From Nocardioides humilatus (GTDB taxonomy: Bacteria > Actinomycetota > Actinomycetes > Propionibacteriales > Nocardioidaceae), in contig NZ_VUJV01000002.1 of the NCBI RefSeq assembly GCF_008373755.1, forward strand, positions 167,920 to 231,919: a stretch of DNA of 64,000 bases, in the 5' to 3' direction. The position numbers were made by a program, and so were the translations under genes. The notes under the pieces were generated by a model that did no database searches, was not told the DNA's origin, and worked only from the letters and a program-made list of their open reading frames with translations. Shown here piece after piece: positions 24,607 through 33,214 of this stretch (its first letter is position 1; the number at the start of each line of letters is the position of its first letter).

Positions 24607-25539
24607 TCAGCGGAAGTCGATGAGGAGCATCCCGGAGTCGTCGTCGGTCGGCGGCTCGATCGGCTCGACGAAGTCCGACATCTCGGCTGCGTCGGAGAGC
24701 GAGACGGGGACGGTGTCCTCTCCGACGTACGGCGACCCTGCGGTCGCGGCCGTCTCCACGCCCGGCTTGGGCGCTGACTGAGGCTTGATCCCGACCACCG
24801 CGCGGTAGCACTGCGTCACGTAGGGCAGCTGCATGCCGTCCATGCCGCGACCGAAGTCGTCGTAGAACGCCAGCACCTCGCGGAGCTTGGCCTCGCGGCC
24901 CTCCGCGGGGAGGGTTGCGATGTTGGAGCGGGAGAGCACCAGGTCCTGGACGGACTCGCGGTTGACGACCTGCCAGTGCTTGTAGGACTCGTGCTCGGTC
25001 GGCCCGAAGTAGGGCGAGGACTCGAGCTCGTCGCCGGGGGCTGACCCCTGCTCCTGGCTGCCGATCACGCGGCCGAGGCGCTTGACCCACGGGATCCGCT
25101 CGTCGCGGGTGTTCCAGACCAGGCTCAGCGAACCGCCGCGCTTGAGGACCCGGGCGATCTCAGGGAGCGCCCGCTCGTGGTCGAACCAGTGGTAGGCCTG
25201 CGCGGCGATCACGATGTCGAACGTGCTGTCGGGCACCGGGATCTCTTCGGCCGTGGACTGGGAGATCCGGGTGACCGCGTAGTTGCGGGCCAAGATGTCG
25301 AGCATCGCCGGGTCGGGGTCGGTCGCGTGCACGTCGTGGCCCAGGGCCACCAGCTCGCGGGTCAGCTTGCCGGTGCCGGCACCGAGCTCGAGGATCGACA
25401 GCGGCTCGTCGCCGGTCAGCCAGCGCACCGCGTCGATCGGGTAGCCCGGCCGGCCGCGCTCGTAGGCGTCGACCACGCTGCCGAAACAGAGCGCGGGATC
25501 GGGTCCTGCGCCGGACTGGGTGTTTTCCTCGGGTGCCAT
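24607..25539 (-). CDS. SAM-dependent methyltransferase (class I)
   Basis: 310 residues. Residues about 40-150 form a Methyltransf_11 domain with the SAM-binding motif ILELGAGTGKL, the acidic HATDPDPAML strand and FDIVIAAQAYHWFDHERAL. The C-terminal 60 residues are acidic, low in complexity and end in LLIDFR, which is unusual. The ATG at 25539 is chosen because TAGGTT lies eight bases upstream on the minus strand, back to back with the promoter of the Fic-like gene. The substrate is unknown. Confidence 0.82.
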   Translation of the reverse strand: MAPEENTQSGAGPDPALCFGSVVDAYERGRPGYPIDAVRWLTGDEPLSILELGAGTGKLTRELVALGHDVHATDPDPAMLDILARNYAVTRISQSTAEEIPVPDSTFDIVIAAQAYHWFDHERALPEIARVLKRGGSLSLVWNTRDERIPWVKRLGRVIGSQEQGSAPGDELESSPYFGPTEHESYKHWQVVNRESVQDLVLSRSNIATLPAEGREAKLREVLAFYDDFGRGMDGMQLPYVTQCYRAVVGIKPQSAPKPGVETAATAGSPYVGEDTVPVSLSDAAEMSDFVEPIEPPTDDDSGMLLIDFR

Positions 25540-25547
25540 CAAGGGCC

Positions 25548-25568
25548 AACCTACTTGCTCGGTAACGT
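25548..25568. promoter_or_regulatory. Back-to-back promoters for the methyltransferase and Fic-like genes
   Basis: Minus-strand TAGGTT (25548-25553) serves the methyltransferase, eight bases before its ATG. Plus-strand TAACGT (25563-25568) lies seven bases before the GTG at 25576. The two -10 boxes are only nine bases apart, so the two transcripts probably compete or share control. Confidence 0.45.
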
Positions 25569-25575
25569 TCTTCCG

Positions 25576-26304
25576 GTGAGCGCGGACCCCTTGGCATGGT
25601 TGGTGTCGCTCGAGGGCGTCCCGTCGGCGTTCGCGGGCGCCCGGGACGGCATCGACGCCGTGCTGCGGGACCGGGGTCTTCGCCGTACTTCTCCGGAGAT
25701 GACCGCCGAGTCCCTCCTCCGCGGCGCTCACGCGAGCGCGGTGCTCGAGGGGTCGGCCGCCTCGCTCACCGAGGTGCGCGAGGGTGCGGGCGACGAGATC
25801 GCTGCCGACGCGGTGCGGGTGTCGACCGAGCTGCTGGCGCTGATCCCCGTCGTACGACGCACGCCCCTCCAGGCCTTCGCGCGACTCCACGCCCTGGCCG
25901 GCCACGGCTCCGTCCCGGCCGACCGCCTCGGCCGGCCGCGCGATCCCGAGTCCGCGGGCGTGCTGCGCACCATCGCCGACATCGTGACCGCCCCGACCGA
26001 GGCGCCCGCCCTCGCGGTCGCCGCCATCGTCCACGCGGAACTCTTCGTCAACGCGCCCTTCGCCTCGCACAACGGCGTCGTCGCTCGTGCCGCTGAGCGG
26101 CTGCTCCTCGCGGCGAAGGGAGTCGACGAGAAGTCCCTCGTCGTCCCCGAGGCCGCCCACCTGGCTCTCCGTGCCGAGTACGAGTCCAACCTCCGGGGCT
26201 ACGCCAGCGGCACGACCTCCGGCATCCACGCTTGGCTGCTCTACGCCGCCGAGGCCTACGCCGCCGCGGCCGAGGCCAGCCCGCTCGTCCGCGCTGCGGA
26301 GTAG
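25576..26304 (+). CDS. Degenerate Fic-fold protein
   Basis: 242 residues. SAVLEG near residue 55 matches the Fic inhibitory motif (S/T)xxxE(G/N). Residues around 155-180 (HAELFVNAPFASHNGVVARAA) align with the Fic core HxFxDGNGRxxR, but the catalytic histidine is alanine (NAPF), the acidic residue is serine and the GNGR arginine is valine, so AMP transfer by the usual mechanism is unlikely. A protein of this kind is a regular neighbour of the HAD/tad locus in actinobacteria, as I recall for Rv3662c. The GTG start fits the TAACGT box. The function is unknown; it may be a scaffold or a pseudo-enzyme. Confidence 0.7.
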   Translation: MSADPLAWLVSLEGVPSAFAGARDGIDAVLRDRGLRRTSPEMTAESLLRGAHASAVLEGSAASLTEVREGAGDEIAADAVRVSTELLALIPVVRRTPLQAFARLHALAGHGSVPADRLGRPRDPESAGVLRTIADIVTAPTEAPALAVAAIVHAELFVNAPFASHNGVVARAAERLLLAAKGVDEKSLVVPEAAHLALRAEYESNLRGYASGTTSGIHAWLLYAAEAYAAAAEASPLVRAAE

Positions 26305-26314
26305 GCCGCGCCCT

Positions 26315-26457
26315 GGTTCGTCGAGTAGCCCGAGCGCGCTAGCGCGAGGGCGTATCGAGACGCCGCAGCTGTCCGCGCTCGCCGTCAGCGGGCACGTCAC
26401 CAGGTCTCGATACGCGCCTTCACGGCTTCGCAAGCTCAGCCGTGGGCGCACTCGACC
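26315..26457. repeat. Inverted REP/BIME-like intergenic repeat
   Basis: GCGTATCGAGAC (26350-26361) is matched by its exact complement GTCTCGATACGC (26404-26415). The palindrome CGCGCTAGCGCG (26335-26346) stands on the left side, and TCGA motifs mark both ends. This is the look of the palindromic repeats scattered between genes in Nocardioides. It lies directly after the Fic-like gene. Confidence 0.6.
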
Positions 26458-26458
26458 C

Positions 26459-26548
26459 ACTTTTGCAACGGTGCCTGCGCGCTCCGCGCGCGGGCACCGG
26501 CAAAAGTGCAGGTGGCACCCGAGTCACAAAGGTCTCTCGGGTGCCACC
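26459..26548. repeat. Two consecutive long hairpins
   Basis: The first hairpin, about 26459-26507, pairs ACTTTTGC, CGGTGCC and GCGCGC with a near-perfect right arm ending CAAAAGT (about 22 bp with one mismatch and a small bulge). The second is perfect: GGTGGCACCCGAG (26511-26523) with CTCGGGTGCCACC (26536-26548) and a 12-base loop. Neither is followed by a T-run. They could be part of a structured RNA, a double terminator or a mobile repeat. Confidence 0.6.
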
Positions 26549-26782
26549 GCTGACACATGAACCCGTGGCTACCAAGCGTGCACCTGTATGCCGTCCCGAG
26601 CATTTCCCGGTGACGAGCGCCCAATTAGGAAGGGTGGATCGCCGCGTGGGTACCTGGGTCAATGTGTTGATCTGGAGTTGTTGGTCCCTTTGTACGCCGC
26701 TTGACCCGCACCTTCAAGGGTTGTCTTTTCGGGGTGTCCGGACCACGCTGGGGGGTTGTCGGCCCCGTTGTTCCGCTGGGGC
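26549..26782. other. Gene-free, lower-GC stretch
   Basis: No credible gene on either strand. The local GC content falls visibly below that of the flanking genes. GGGTCAA (26656-26662) and TTGACCC (26701-26707) are complementary ends of a 52-base segment. A hairpin (GCCCC 26762-26766 with GGGGC 26778-26782) directly follows the stop of the HAD gene on the minus strand and may be its terminator. A small RNA here is possible but not shown. Confidence 0.4.
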
Positions 26783-27571
26783 TTACGCGCTGAGGTTGCG
26801 GCGCTTCACGCCGACCCAAACGCCCACTCCGACGGCCACGACGCCGCCCACCGCGAGGGCCGCGAGCGTCGGCTTCGCCTGCGGCATCCGGCTGCGCAGG
26901 GCGACCGGTTTGTTGAAGTTGAGCACCGGCCACGCGCGTGCGGCGGCTGCCTTGCGCAGCTCCTTGTCGGGGTTGACCGCGTGCGGGAAACCGACCGCCT
27001 CCAGCATGGGGATGTCGGTGGAGGAGTCGCTGTAGGCGTAGCAGGCGGCGAGGTCGTAGCCGCGCTCCTCGGCGAGAGCCCGGATCGCGTTGGCCTTCTC
27101 CTCCGCGTAGGCGTAGTAGTCGATCTCGCCGGTGTACTTGCCGTCCTCGATCTTGAGGCGCGACGCGACCACCCGGTCGGCGCCGAGCATCGCGCCGATC
27201 GGCTCGACCACGTCGGTGCCCGAGGAGGAGACGATGACGACGTCGCGACCGGCGAGGTGGTGCTCCTCGATCAGCTGGACCGCCTCGTCGTAGACGAGCG
27301 GGTCGACGACGTTGTGCAACGTGTCGGCGACGATCTCCTTCACCGTGGCGACGTCCCAGCCAGCGACGAGCTGCGACATGAAGTGCCGCAGCTTCTCCAT
27401 CTGGTCGTGGTCAGCGCCACCGACGAGGAAGACGAACTGTGCGTAGGCCGACTTCAGCACCGCGCGTCGGGAGATGAGGCCGCCAGCGGCGAACGGCTTG
27501 CTGAACGCCAGAGCGCTCGACTTGGCGATGATCGTCTTGTCGAGGTCGAAGAACGCCGCCTCCGGGCCCAT
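26783..27571 (-). CDS. HAD-IB family phosphatase (SerB-like)
   Basis: 262 residues. DLDKT near residue 9 is the nucleophile motif DxDxT, SSSGTD is motif II, and AYSDSSTDIPML holds the acidic motif IV. This corresponds to the SerB-like HAD protein that stands beside the tad genes in mycobacteria and Streptomyces (Rv3661 type). A C-terminal hydrophobic helix (about 238-257, LAALAVGGVVAVGVGVWVG) suggests a membrane anchor. The ATG at 27571 follows TACGAT by six bases on the minus strand. The physiological substrate is unknown. Confidence 0.85.
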   Translation of the reverse strand: MGPEAAFFDLDKTIIAKSSALAFSKPFAAGGLISRRAVLKSAYAQFVFLVGGADHDQMEKLRHFMSQLVAGWDVATVKEIVADTLHNVVDPLVYDEAVQLIEEHHLAGRDVVIVSSSGTDVVEPIGAMLGADRVVASRLKIEDGKYTGEIDYYAYAEEKANAIRALAEERGYDLAACYAYSDSSTDIPMLEAVGFPHAVNPDKELRKAAAARAWPVLNFNKPVALRSRMPQAKPTLAALAVGGVVAVGVGVWVGVKRRNLSA

Positions 27572-27577
27572 TCCTTC

Positions 27578-27583
27578 ATCGTA
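27578..27583 (-). promoter_or_regulatory. Leaderless -10 box (TACGAT) of the HAD gene
   Basis: On the minus strand TACGAT is followed by GAAGGA and then ATG 27571. The six-base gap also looks like a ribosome binding site, but a transcript starting at the ATG would not contain it. Confidence 0.45.
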
Positions 27584-27683
27584 GGGGCCGCTTTCCGTCC
27601 ACAAGGCGAGCGCGCCGCGGTGTCGTCCACAGGTTGCCGACGCCCCGCCCCGTCGTACGGCGTCCGGGCGCCACCGTTGGCGC

Positions 27684-28763
27684 ATGCCCACCAGTCCCGA
27701 ACCCGTCAGCAGCACCACAGCGCCCCCACCGCTCTTCGTCACCGCCGACGAGCGCTTGATCGGTGACCTCCTTGCCCTCGCAGCGGCCGCCGACGTCACC
27801 CCCGTGATGGCGCGTGAGCCGCTCGCCGCGTTGTCCGCATGGGGCCGCGCGCCGGCCGTACTGATCGGCGCCGACCTGGCCGACGCGGTCGCCGCACTCG
27901 CGCCGGGGCGTCGGCCGCACGTCTACGTGCTGACGGCGGATCGGGCGCCCGACCAGCTCTTCCGTACCGCGCTCCAGCTCGGCGCCGAGCAGGTCGTCGA
28001 GGTCGGCACGTCCGGGGCCTGGCTGGTCGAGCTCCTCGCCGACGTCACCGAGCAGTGCGTGGCTCGGGGTCGGGTGATCGGTGTCGTCGGTGGATCCGGC
28101 GGCGCGGGCGCGACGACCTTCGCGTGTGCCCTCGGACAGGCGGCGGCGCGCACCGGGCCGGCGATCGTGATCGACTGCGATCCGCAGGGGCCGGGGCTCG
28201 ACCGGATGCTCGGCCTCGAGCGCACCGAAGGCTTCCGCTGGGACGCGCTATGCCAGACCACGGGCCGGCTCAGCGCCCGCGCGCTCCGCGACGCGTTGCC
28301 GAAGGCGGGCGGGCTCGGCGTCCTGTCGTGGTACGCCGGCACGACTGCCCCGTCGCTCCAGGCGTTCGCCGTCCGCGAGGCCCTGTCCGCCGCGCGCCGA
28401 GGGCACGAGACCGTCGTCATCGACCTCCCGCGGTCGCCCGGCCGGTTGATCGACGAGCTGGCTGCCCGGTGCGACCAGCTGGTCGTCGTCACGATCGGCA
28501 GCGTGCTCGGCGTCAGCGCCGCCGTGCGCATGCGGGGGCGGTTCGAGCGACACCCGGGGCTCGGCCTGGTGATCCGCGGTGAGAGCGTCGCCGTGGCTGA
28601 CGTCGTCTCCGTGGTGAAGGTGCCGGTGCTTGCGCAGATGCGGGACCAACCGCGTCTCGACGAGTCGCTCGACCTGGGTCTCGGGCCACTGCCGACGGAG
28701 CGCGGCCCGCTCGGGCGAGCTGTCACGGCGGTCCTCGGGTCGGTGCAGGTGCAGGCCGCATGA
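27684..28763 (+). CDS. ssd: CpaE/TadZ-like ATPase (septum-site-determining-like, Ssd)
   Basis: 359 residues. An N-terminal receiver-like domain without clear phosphorylation residues (about 1-130) is followed by a ParA/MinD ATPase domain starting at the deviant Walker A motif VVGGSGGAGATTFACAL, with VIDCDPQGPGLDRMLG and VVIDLPRSPGRL further on. In tad systems CpaE/TadZ places the secretion apparatus; the mycobacterial relative Rv3660c (Ssd) also affects septum formation. It overlaps tadA (ATGA) and heads the pilus operon. Confidence 0.88.
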   Translation: MPTSPEPVSSTTAPPPLFVTADERLIGDLLALAAAADVTPVMAREPLAALSAWGRAPAVLIGADLADAVAALAPGRRPHVYVLTADRAPDQLFRTALQLGAEQVVEVGTSGAWLVELLADVTEQCVARGRVIGVVGGSGGAGATTFACALGQAAARTGPAIVIDCDPQGPGLDRMLGLERTEGFRWDALCQTTGRLSARALRDALPKAGGLGVLSWYAGTTAPSLQAFAVREALSAARRGHETVVIDLPRSPGRLIDELAARCDQLVVVTIGSVLGVSAAVRMRGRFERHPGLGLVIRGESVAVADVVSVVKVPVLAQMRDQPRLDESLDLGLGPLPTERGPLGRAVTAVLGSVQVQAA

Positions 28764-29941
28764 CGGTCCGGGACCTCCATGACGAGGTGACGCCCTTGGC
28801 CGAGGAAGTGCGCAGTCGTTTGGCACGCTCACCGGGCGACCTGACGCCGCACCGCGTGGCCGAGGCTCTGCGGGGCGCTGGCAGACCCGTGGGTGATGCG
28901 ACCGTGCTCGCGGTCTACGAGGTCCTCCGCCGCGACGTCGTCGGCGCCGGCCCGCTCGACCCACTGCTCCGGCTCCCCGGCGTGACCGACGTGCTCGTCA
29001 ACGGCGCTGGCGAGGTCTACCTCGACCGGGGCGCGGGACTCGAAGCGTCCGGTGTCAGGCTCGAGTCGGAGGAGGCGACCCGGCGCCTCGCCCAGCGGCT
29101 CATCGCCACAGGCGGCAGGCGGCTCGACGACGCCGCGCCCTGCGCCGACGTACGGCTGCCCGACGGCACCCGTTGTCACGCGGTGCTGGCGCCGATCGCT
29201 CGGCCGGGCACGGCGATCTCGCTGCGCGTGCCGAGGAACGGTGGGTTCGCCCTGACCGAGCTGAAGGAGGCCGGCACTCTCACCGCGGAGTTGCTCGAGC
29301 TGGTCCGCCTCGTCGTCGGCGCGCGGCTCGCCTTCCTGATCACCGGAGGCACGGGCAGCGGCAAGACGACCTTGTTGTCCGCGATGCTCGGTGAGGTCGA
29401 CCCGGGGGAGCGGATCGTCATCGTCGAGGACGCCACCGAGCTGCGACCGGCTCACCCTCACGTCGTCGGCCTCGAGGCACGGACTGCCAACCTTGAGGGC
29501 GTCGGCGCGGTCGTCCTTCGCGACCTGGTGCGGCAGGCGCTGCGGATGCGGCCCGACCGACTCGTGGTCGGCGAGGTTCGCGACGGCGCCGTCGTCGACC
29601 TGCTGGCGGCGATGAACACCGGCCACGAAGGCGGGTGCGGCACCCTGCACGCCAACTCCGCACGCGACCTCCCGTCGCGTATCGAGGCGCTGGCTCTGGC
29701 CGCAGGGCTCGGGCGCGAAGCGGCGCACAGCCAGCTCGGTTCGGCGCTGGACGTCGTGCTCCACATGAGTCGTGACCGCGACGGTCAGCGCCGGCTCAGC
29801 GAGGTCGCGATCCTCGAGCGTGAGATGGGCGGGCTGGCCCACACGGTGACGGCGACGCGGATCGACCGGGCCGGCACGCTCGTCGCGGGCCCAGCGGCAG
29901 GGCGGCTCCTCGACCTCATCGAGGCCCGGCGGCACGGGTGA
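28760..29941 (+). CDS. tadA: Tad secretion ATPase TadA/CpaF
   Basis: 393 residues of the VirB11/CpaF family, the motor for assembly of Flp pili. Walker A is ITGGTGSGKTTLL, and VEDATELRPAHPHVVGLEAR carries the acidic box. The LRMRPDRLVVGEVRDGAVVDLLAAMNTGHEGGCGTLHANS stretch covers the Walker B and histidine boxes. All catalytic residues are intact. It is coupled by ATGA to ssd and by GTGA to tadB. Confidence 0.94.
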   Translation: MTVRDLHDEVTPLAEEVRSRLARSPGDLTPHRVAEALRGAGRPVGDATVLAVYEVLRRDVVGAGPLDPLLRLPGVTDVLVNGAGEVYLDRGAGLEASGVRLESEEATRRLAQRLIATGGRRLDDAAPCADVRLPDGTRCHAVLAPIARPGTAISLRVPRNGGFALTELKEAGTLTAELLELVRLVVGARLAFLITGGTGSGKTTLLSAMLGEVDPGERIVIVEDATELRPAHPHVVGLEARTANLEGVGAVVLRDLVRQALRMRPDRLVVGEVRDGAVVDLLAAMNTGHEGGCGTLHANSARDLPSRIEALALAAGLGREAAHSQLGSALDVVLHMSRDRDGQRRLSEVAILEREMGGLAHTVTATRIDRAGTLVAGPAAGRLLDLIEARRHG

Positions 29942-30720
29942 CCGGCTGGGCCGCCCTCGCCTGCCTGCTCGCCGGGGCGGGCGGCGGGCTGCTGACACCC
30001 GCAGGCTCGGGCGTCGCGCAGAGAGGGCGGCGCTCCACAACGTCGTACGGCGTCGTGGTGATCGGCCTCGCGGGGGCCGTCTGGCTGCTGGCCGGCGAAC
30101 CGCGGCTGCTGGTGATCGGCGGGATCGGTGCTGCGGTGCTGGTCGTTGTCGGCCGCCTCGTCGTGCGCAACCGCCACGAGAGAGCAGCGGTGCGCGTCCG
30201 CGTGCAGGTCGTCGAGATGTGCGCCGCGGTGCAGGCCGAGCTCGCCGCAGGGCAGACGCCGAGCGCGGCCATCGGACGTGCGGCCGATGAATGGCCGGCT
30301 CTGGCGGCTGTGGGCCGTACGGCTGCCGGCGGTGGTGACGTGCCGCAGGCCCTGCGTGACCTGGCCTCCCTTCCCGGTGCCGGAGACCTGTGCGTGGTCG
30401 CTGCGGCCTGGCAGGTCGCCCATCGCACCGGTCATGGACTGGCCGACACTCTGGGCCGGGTCGCGCAGCACCTGCGAGAGGCGGAGCAGACGCGACGGGT
30501 CGTCAGCGGTGAGCTCGCCTCGGCACGCGCGACCGCTCGTCTGGTCGCTGGTCTGCCCCTCGTCGCTCTTGTGCTGGGCAGCGGTGCCGGTTCGGATCCG
30601 TGGGCGTTCCTGCTCAGCACCCCGGTGGGCCTGGGCTGTCTCGGCGGTGGTCTGGCGTGCGGGCTGGCGGGGCTGTGGTGGATCGAGGCCCTCGCGCGCG
30701 ACGTCGAACGGGCGCGCTGA
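29938..30720 (+). CDS. tadB: Tad pilus membrane protein TadB
   Basis: 260 residues, polytopic membrane protein of the type II/IV secretion F family. Hydrophobic helices lie near residues 2-18, 35-65 and 195-250, with a cytosolic helical domain between them (AAVQAELAAGQTPSAAIGRAA, GHGLADTLGRVAQHLREAEQTRR). It would form the inner-membrane platform with TadC. The GTG start overlaps the tadA stop. Confidence 0.85.
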   Translation: MTGWAALACLLAGAGGGLLTPAGSGVAQRGRRSTTSYGVVVIGLAGAVWLLAGEPRLLVIGGIGAAVLVVVGRLVVRNRHERAAVRVRVQVVEMCAAVQAELAAGQTPSAAIGRAADEWPALAAVGRTAAGGGDVPQALRDLASLPGAGDLCVVAAAWQVAHRTGHGLADTLGRVAQHLREAEQTRRVVSGELASARATARLVAGLPLVALVLGSGAGSDPWAFLLSTPVGLGCLGGGLACGLAGLWWIEALARDVERAR

Positions 30721-30722
30721 CA

Positions 30723-31436
30723 GTGGAGCTCGTCGCCGTCGTGCTCACGGGCGTCGCCATGGCACTCGGCCTCCCGCCACCGCGACAGGTCCACCGGCCG
30801 GCCATCCGCACCCGGAGCCCTGCCCGCGGAGAAGGCCTGCTGCGCCGGTGGCGGCCGGTGTGGGCACTGCTGGCGGGCGCGGGTGGAGCCGCGTTCCTCG
30901 GCGGCCCGGCCGCTCCTGCCGCCGGCCTCGGCGGGGCCGCGGTGGTGTGGACGATCGCCGGCCGGATCGAGCCGCGGGCCGCGCGGCTCTTGCGCGAGCA
31001 GGCCGCACGCGACCTGCCGCACGTCGTCATGCTCCTGGGAGCAGCGATGCGCGCGGGCCTCGCGGCAGGTGCGGCGGTCGACCTCGTGTGCCGGGCCCTA
31101 CCCGGGCCGGCGGCCGACCTGCTCGGTCCCGTCGCAGCGCGGCTGTCACTCGGAGCCGACCCCGCCACGGTGTGGTCGGGGCTGGCCGATGACGCCGCGC
31201 TCGGACCTCTCGGACGCACGATGGCACGCTCCCACCGCTCGGGGGCGGCTGTCGTCGCCGAGGTCCAGCGCCTGTCCGACGAGCTGGCCAGGAGCGCCCG
31301 GGCGGAGGTCGAGGACCGGGCGCGTGCGGTCGGAGTACGCGCGGCCGTCCCCCTCGGCGTCTGCCTCCTCCCGTCCTTCCTCCTCCTCGGGATCGTGCCG
31401 CTGGTGGCTGGGTTGGCGCACTCCGTCGTGTGGTGA
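30723..31436 (+). CDS. tadC: Tad pilus membrane protein TadC
   Basis: 237 residues with a type II secretion F domain. The cytosolic segment DLPHVVMLLGAAMRAGLAAGAAVDLVCRALPGPAADLLG is followed by a terminal hydrophobic pair (VPLGVCLLPSFLLLGIVPLVAGLA). The GTG at 30723 is two bases after the tadB stop. In related genomes the Flp pilin gene comes next; here an inverted secreted-protein gene lies in between. Confidence 0.82.
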   Translation: MELVAVVLTGVAMALGLPPPRQVHRPAIRTRSPARGEGLLRRWRPVWALLAGAGGAAFLGGPAAPAAGLGGAAVVWTIAGRIEPRAARLLREQAARDLPHVVMLLGAAMRAGLAAGAAVDLVCRALPGPAADLLGPVAARLSLGADPATVWSGLADDAALGPLGRTMARSHRSGAAVVAEVQRLSDELARSARAEVEDRARAVGVRAAVPLGVCLLPSFLLLGIVPLVAGLAHSVVW

Positions 31437-31462
31437 CCGGCGCGCCAACCTTCGGGCCTCGG

Positions 31463-33214
31463 TTACACGAAGAGCTCGCAGTTGAGGTTGCTCTCCATGC
31501 TCAGGCAGCGATCCTTGGTACCGCCGCCGGCGTCGCCGATGTCGGAGTCCGGGCCGCCATCCAGGAGGTCGTTGCCGCCTGCGCCGTTGAGGTCGTCGGA
31601 GCCGGGTCCGCCGAGCAACGTGTCGGTGCCCCCGTTCGCGATGAACTCGTCGTTGCCGGCCCCGCCTTCGATCCCCTCGACGTCGGTCCGCACGTTGTCG
31701 AGATCTCCGGCGGGTCCGTCGTCGGCCTTGTTGTTGAGCCAGACGAAGACGCTGTCCGTCGTCCCGGCGTAGCTCACCAGGTCGACGCCGCCACCACCCC
31801 GGACCACGTCGCTGTCGGCCCCGGCGTCGATGACTTCCTGAGGCTCGAGGACGTCGCTGCCGCCGCCCCCGCTCAAGGTGTCGTTGCCGCCGAAGCCCCG
31901 CAACACGTTGGCCTGAGAGCTACCGCTCAGCTTGTCGCCTGCGAAGTGGGTGCCCTCGATGTTCTCGACGTCCTTCTCGACCTCGTCCTTCTGGCCGGCG
32001 TATCCGTCGTCCGCCTTGCCGTCCAGGTCGACGATGACGGCGGACGTCGCGTAGTCCTCGACGCTGAGGTCCCAGGAGACGTAACCGGCGTAGCTGACCG
32101 TGTCCGTGCCGGGACCGCCGATGATGTCCTTGTCCGTGCCCTGGTAGGCCAGCAGCAGGTCGTCGCCATCGCCACCGTCCAGCTCCGAGAAGGTCCCCTC
32201 GGCATAGACGACGTCGGCTCCTCCGTTGCCGGCCAGCTGGTCGAAGCCGCCGCCGCCGATCAACCAGTTGTCCTCCGCGTTGCCGACGAGCACGTCGTTG
32301 CCGTCGCCGCCCACGATCACTTCGTTGGTGGACAGGACCCAGTCGTGTTGACCGGCCGGCCCGTCGTTGGCGATGGCGTCGTTGATCCTGATGTCGAGGT
32401 CCACGCTCGCCGGGACGTCGTAGATCACCGCGTCGAAACCTTCGTTCCCGTCCAGGATGTCGGGGCCGCCGACGAATCCGTACAACGTGTCGTCGTCGAG
32501 CCCGCCCTCGAGATGATCCGATCCCGCCAAGCCGCGGAGCGAGTCGTCCCCGTCGTCGCCGAAGATGACATCCGATCCCGCCCCACCGACGAGGGCGTCG
32601 TCACCGGGGCCGCCCTCGAGGCGGTTCCCGTTCGGGCCACCCATGAGGGTGTCGTCGTGGTTGCTGCCGATCACGACCTCGACATCACCGTAGATGCGGT
32701 CGCCCTCCCCGGCCATCCCGTCGTCGGCCACCCCGTCGGGGCTCACCGTGACCGCCGCCGGATGCGTTTCGTAGCTGACGGTGTCGTTGCCACTGCCTCC
32801 ACGGACGGAGTCCTGGCCCGGGCCGACGATGACGTTGTCGAAGCCCGCCCCCATGATGAACTCGCCGTCCTCCGTCGTACCGAACGTGGACACGAGGTCC
32901 GTAGAGCCGGTGCCGTTGACGTGGAAGAAGTCCACCGTCGCCTTGAAGCACTGAATGAGCGTCGGCGACTCCTGGGTGCAGGGTTCGCTCCCGGCCGTAA
33001 GGGTGATGCCGTCCAGGTCCTGAACCTTGACCCGCGTTCCGACGTCGAAGACGAGGGTCTCGAAGGAGCCCGTGCTCATGTTGATGTTCAGAGTTCCGAA
33101 GTCGAGATGCACGGACATCGGTGCGGCCTGCGCTGGCGCTGCTGGTAGCGCCATTACTCCTGCTGCCGCGAGCAGTCCCGCTGCTACGCCTCCACGGACG
33201 GACTTCAATGCCAT
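31463..33214 (-). CDS. Secreted hemolysin-type (RTX) calcium-binding repeat protein
   Basis: 583 residues. A signal peptide (about 1-31, ending APAQA) precedes a first domain of about 120 residues with a unique sequence. From about 130 to 560 there are many GGxGxDxL-type nonapeptide repeats (GGPGDDALVGGAGSDVIFGDDGDD and similar), interrupted by four beta insertions of the type DGVADDGMAGEGDRI / NNKADDGPAGDLDNV. Such repeats fold as parallel beta rolls that bind calcium. No membrane anchor or sorting signal is seen. It has no operon partner and stands inverted inside the tad locus. The ATG at 33214 gives a clean signal peptide. Role unknown. Confidence 0.85.
   Translation of the reverse strand: MALKSVRGGVAAGLLAAAGVMALPAAPAQAAPMSVHLDFGTLNINMSTGSFETLVFDVGTRVKVQDLDGITLTAGSEPCTQESPTLIQCFKATVDFFHVNGTGSTDLVSTFGTTEDGEFIMGAGFDNVIVGPGQDSVRGGSGNDTVSYETHPAAVTVSPDGVADDGMAGEGDRIYGDVEVVIGSNHDDTLMGGPNGNRLEGGPGDDALVGGAGSDVIFGDDGDDSLRGLAGSDHLEGGLDDDTLYGFVGGPDILDGNEGFDAVIYDVPASVDLDIRINDAIANDGPAGQHDWVLSTNEVIVGGDGNDVLVGNAEDNWLIGGGGFDQLAGNGGADVVYAEGTFSELDGGDGDDLLLAYQGTDKDIIGGPGTDTVSYAGYVSWDLSVEDYATSAVIVDLDGKADDGYAGQKDEVEKDVENIEGTHFAGDKLSGSSQANVLRGFGGNDTLSGGGGSDVLEPQEVIDAGADSDVVRGGGGVDLVSYAGTTDSVFVWLNNKADDGPAGDLDNVRTDVEGIEGGAGNDEFIANGGTDTLLGGPGSDDLNGAGGNDLLDGGPDSDIGDAGGGTKDRCLSMESNLNCELFV

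Noticed and set aside
26442-27035. Open frame across the hairpin region into the HAD gene
   Set aside because: It runs through two hairpins and then antisense to a gene with intact HAD motifs; no ribosome binding site or domain supports it.
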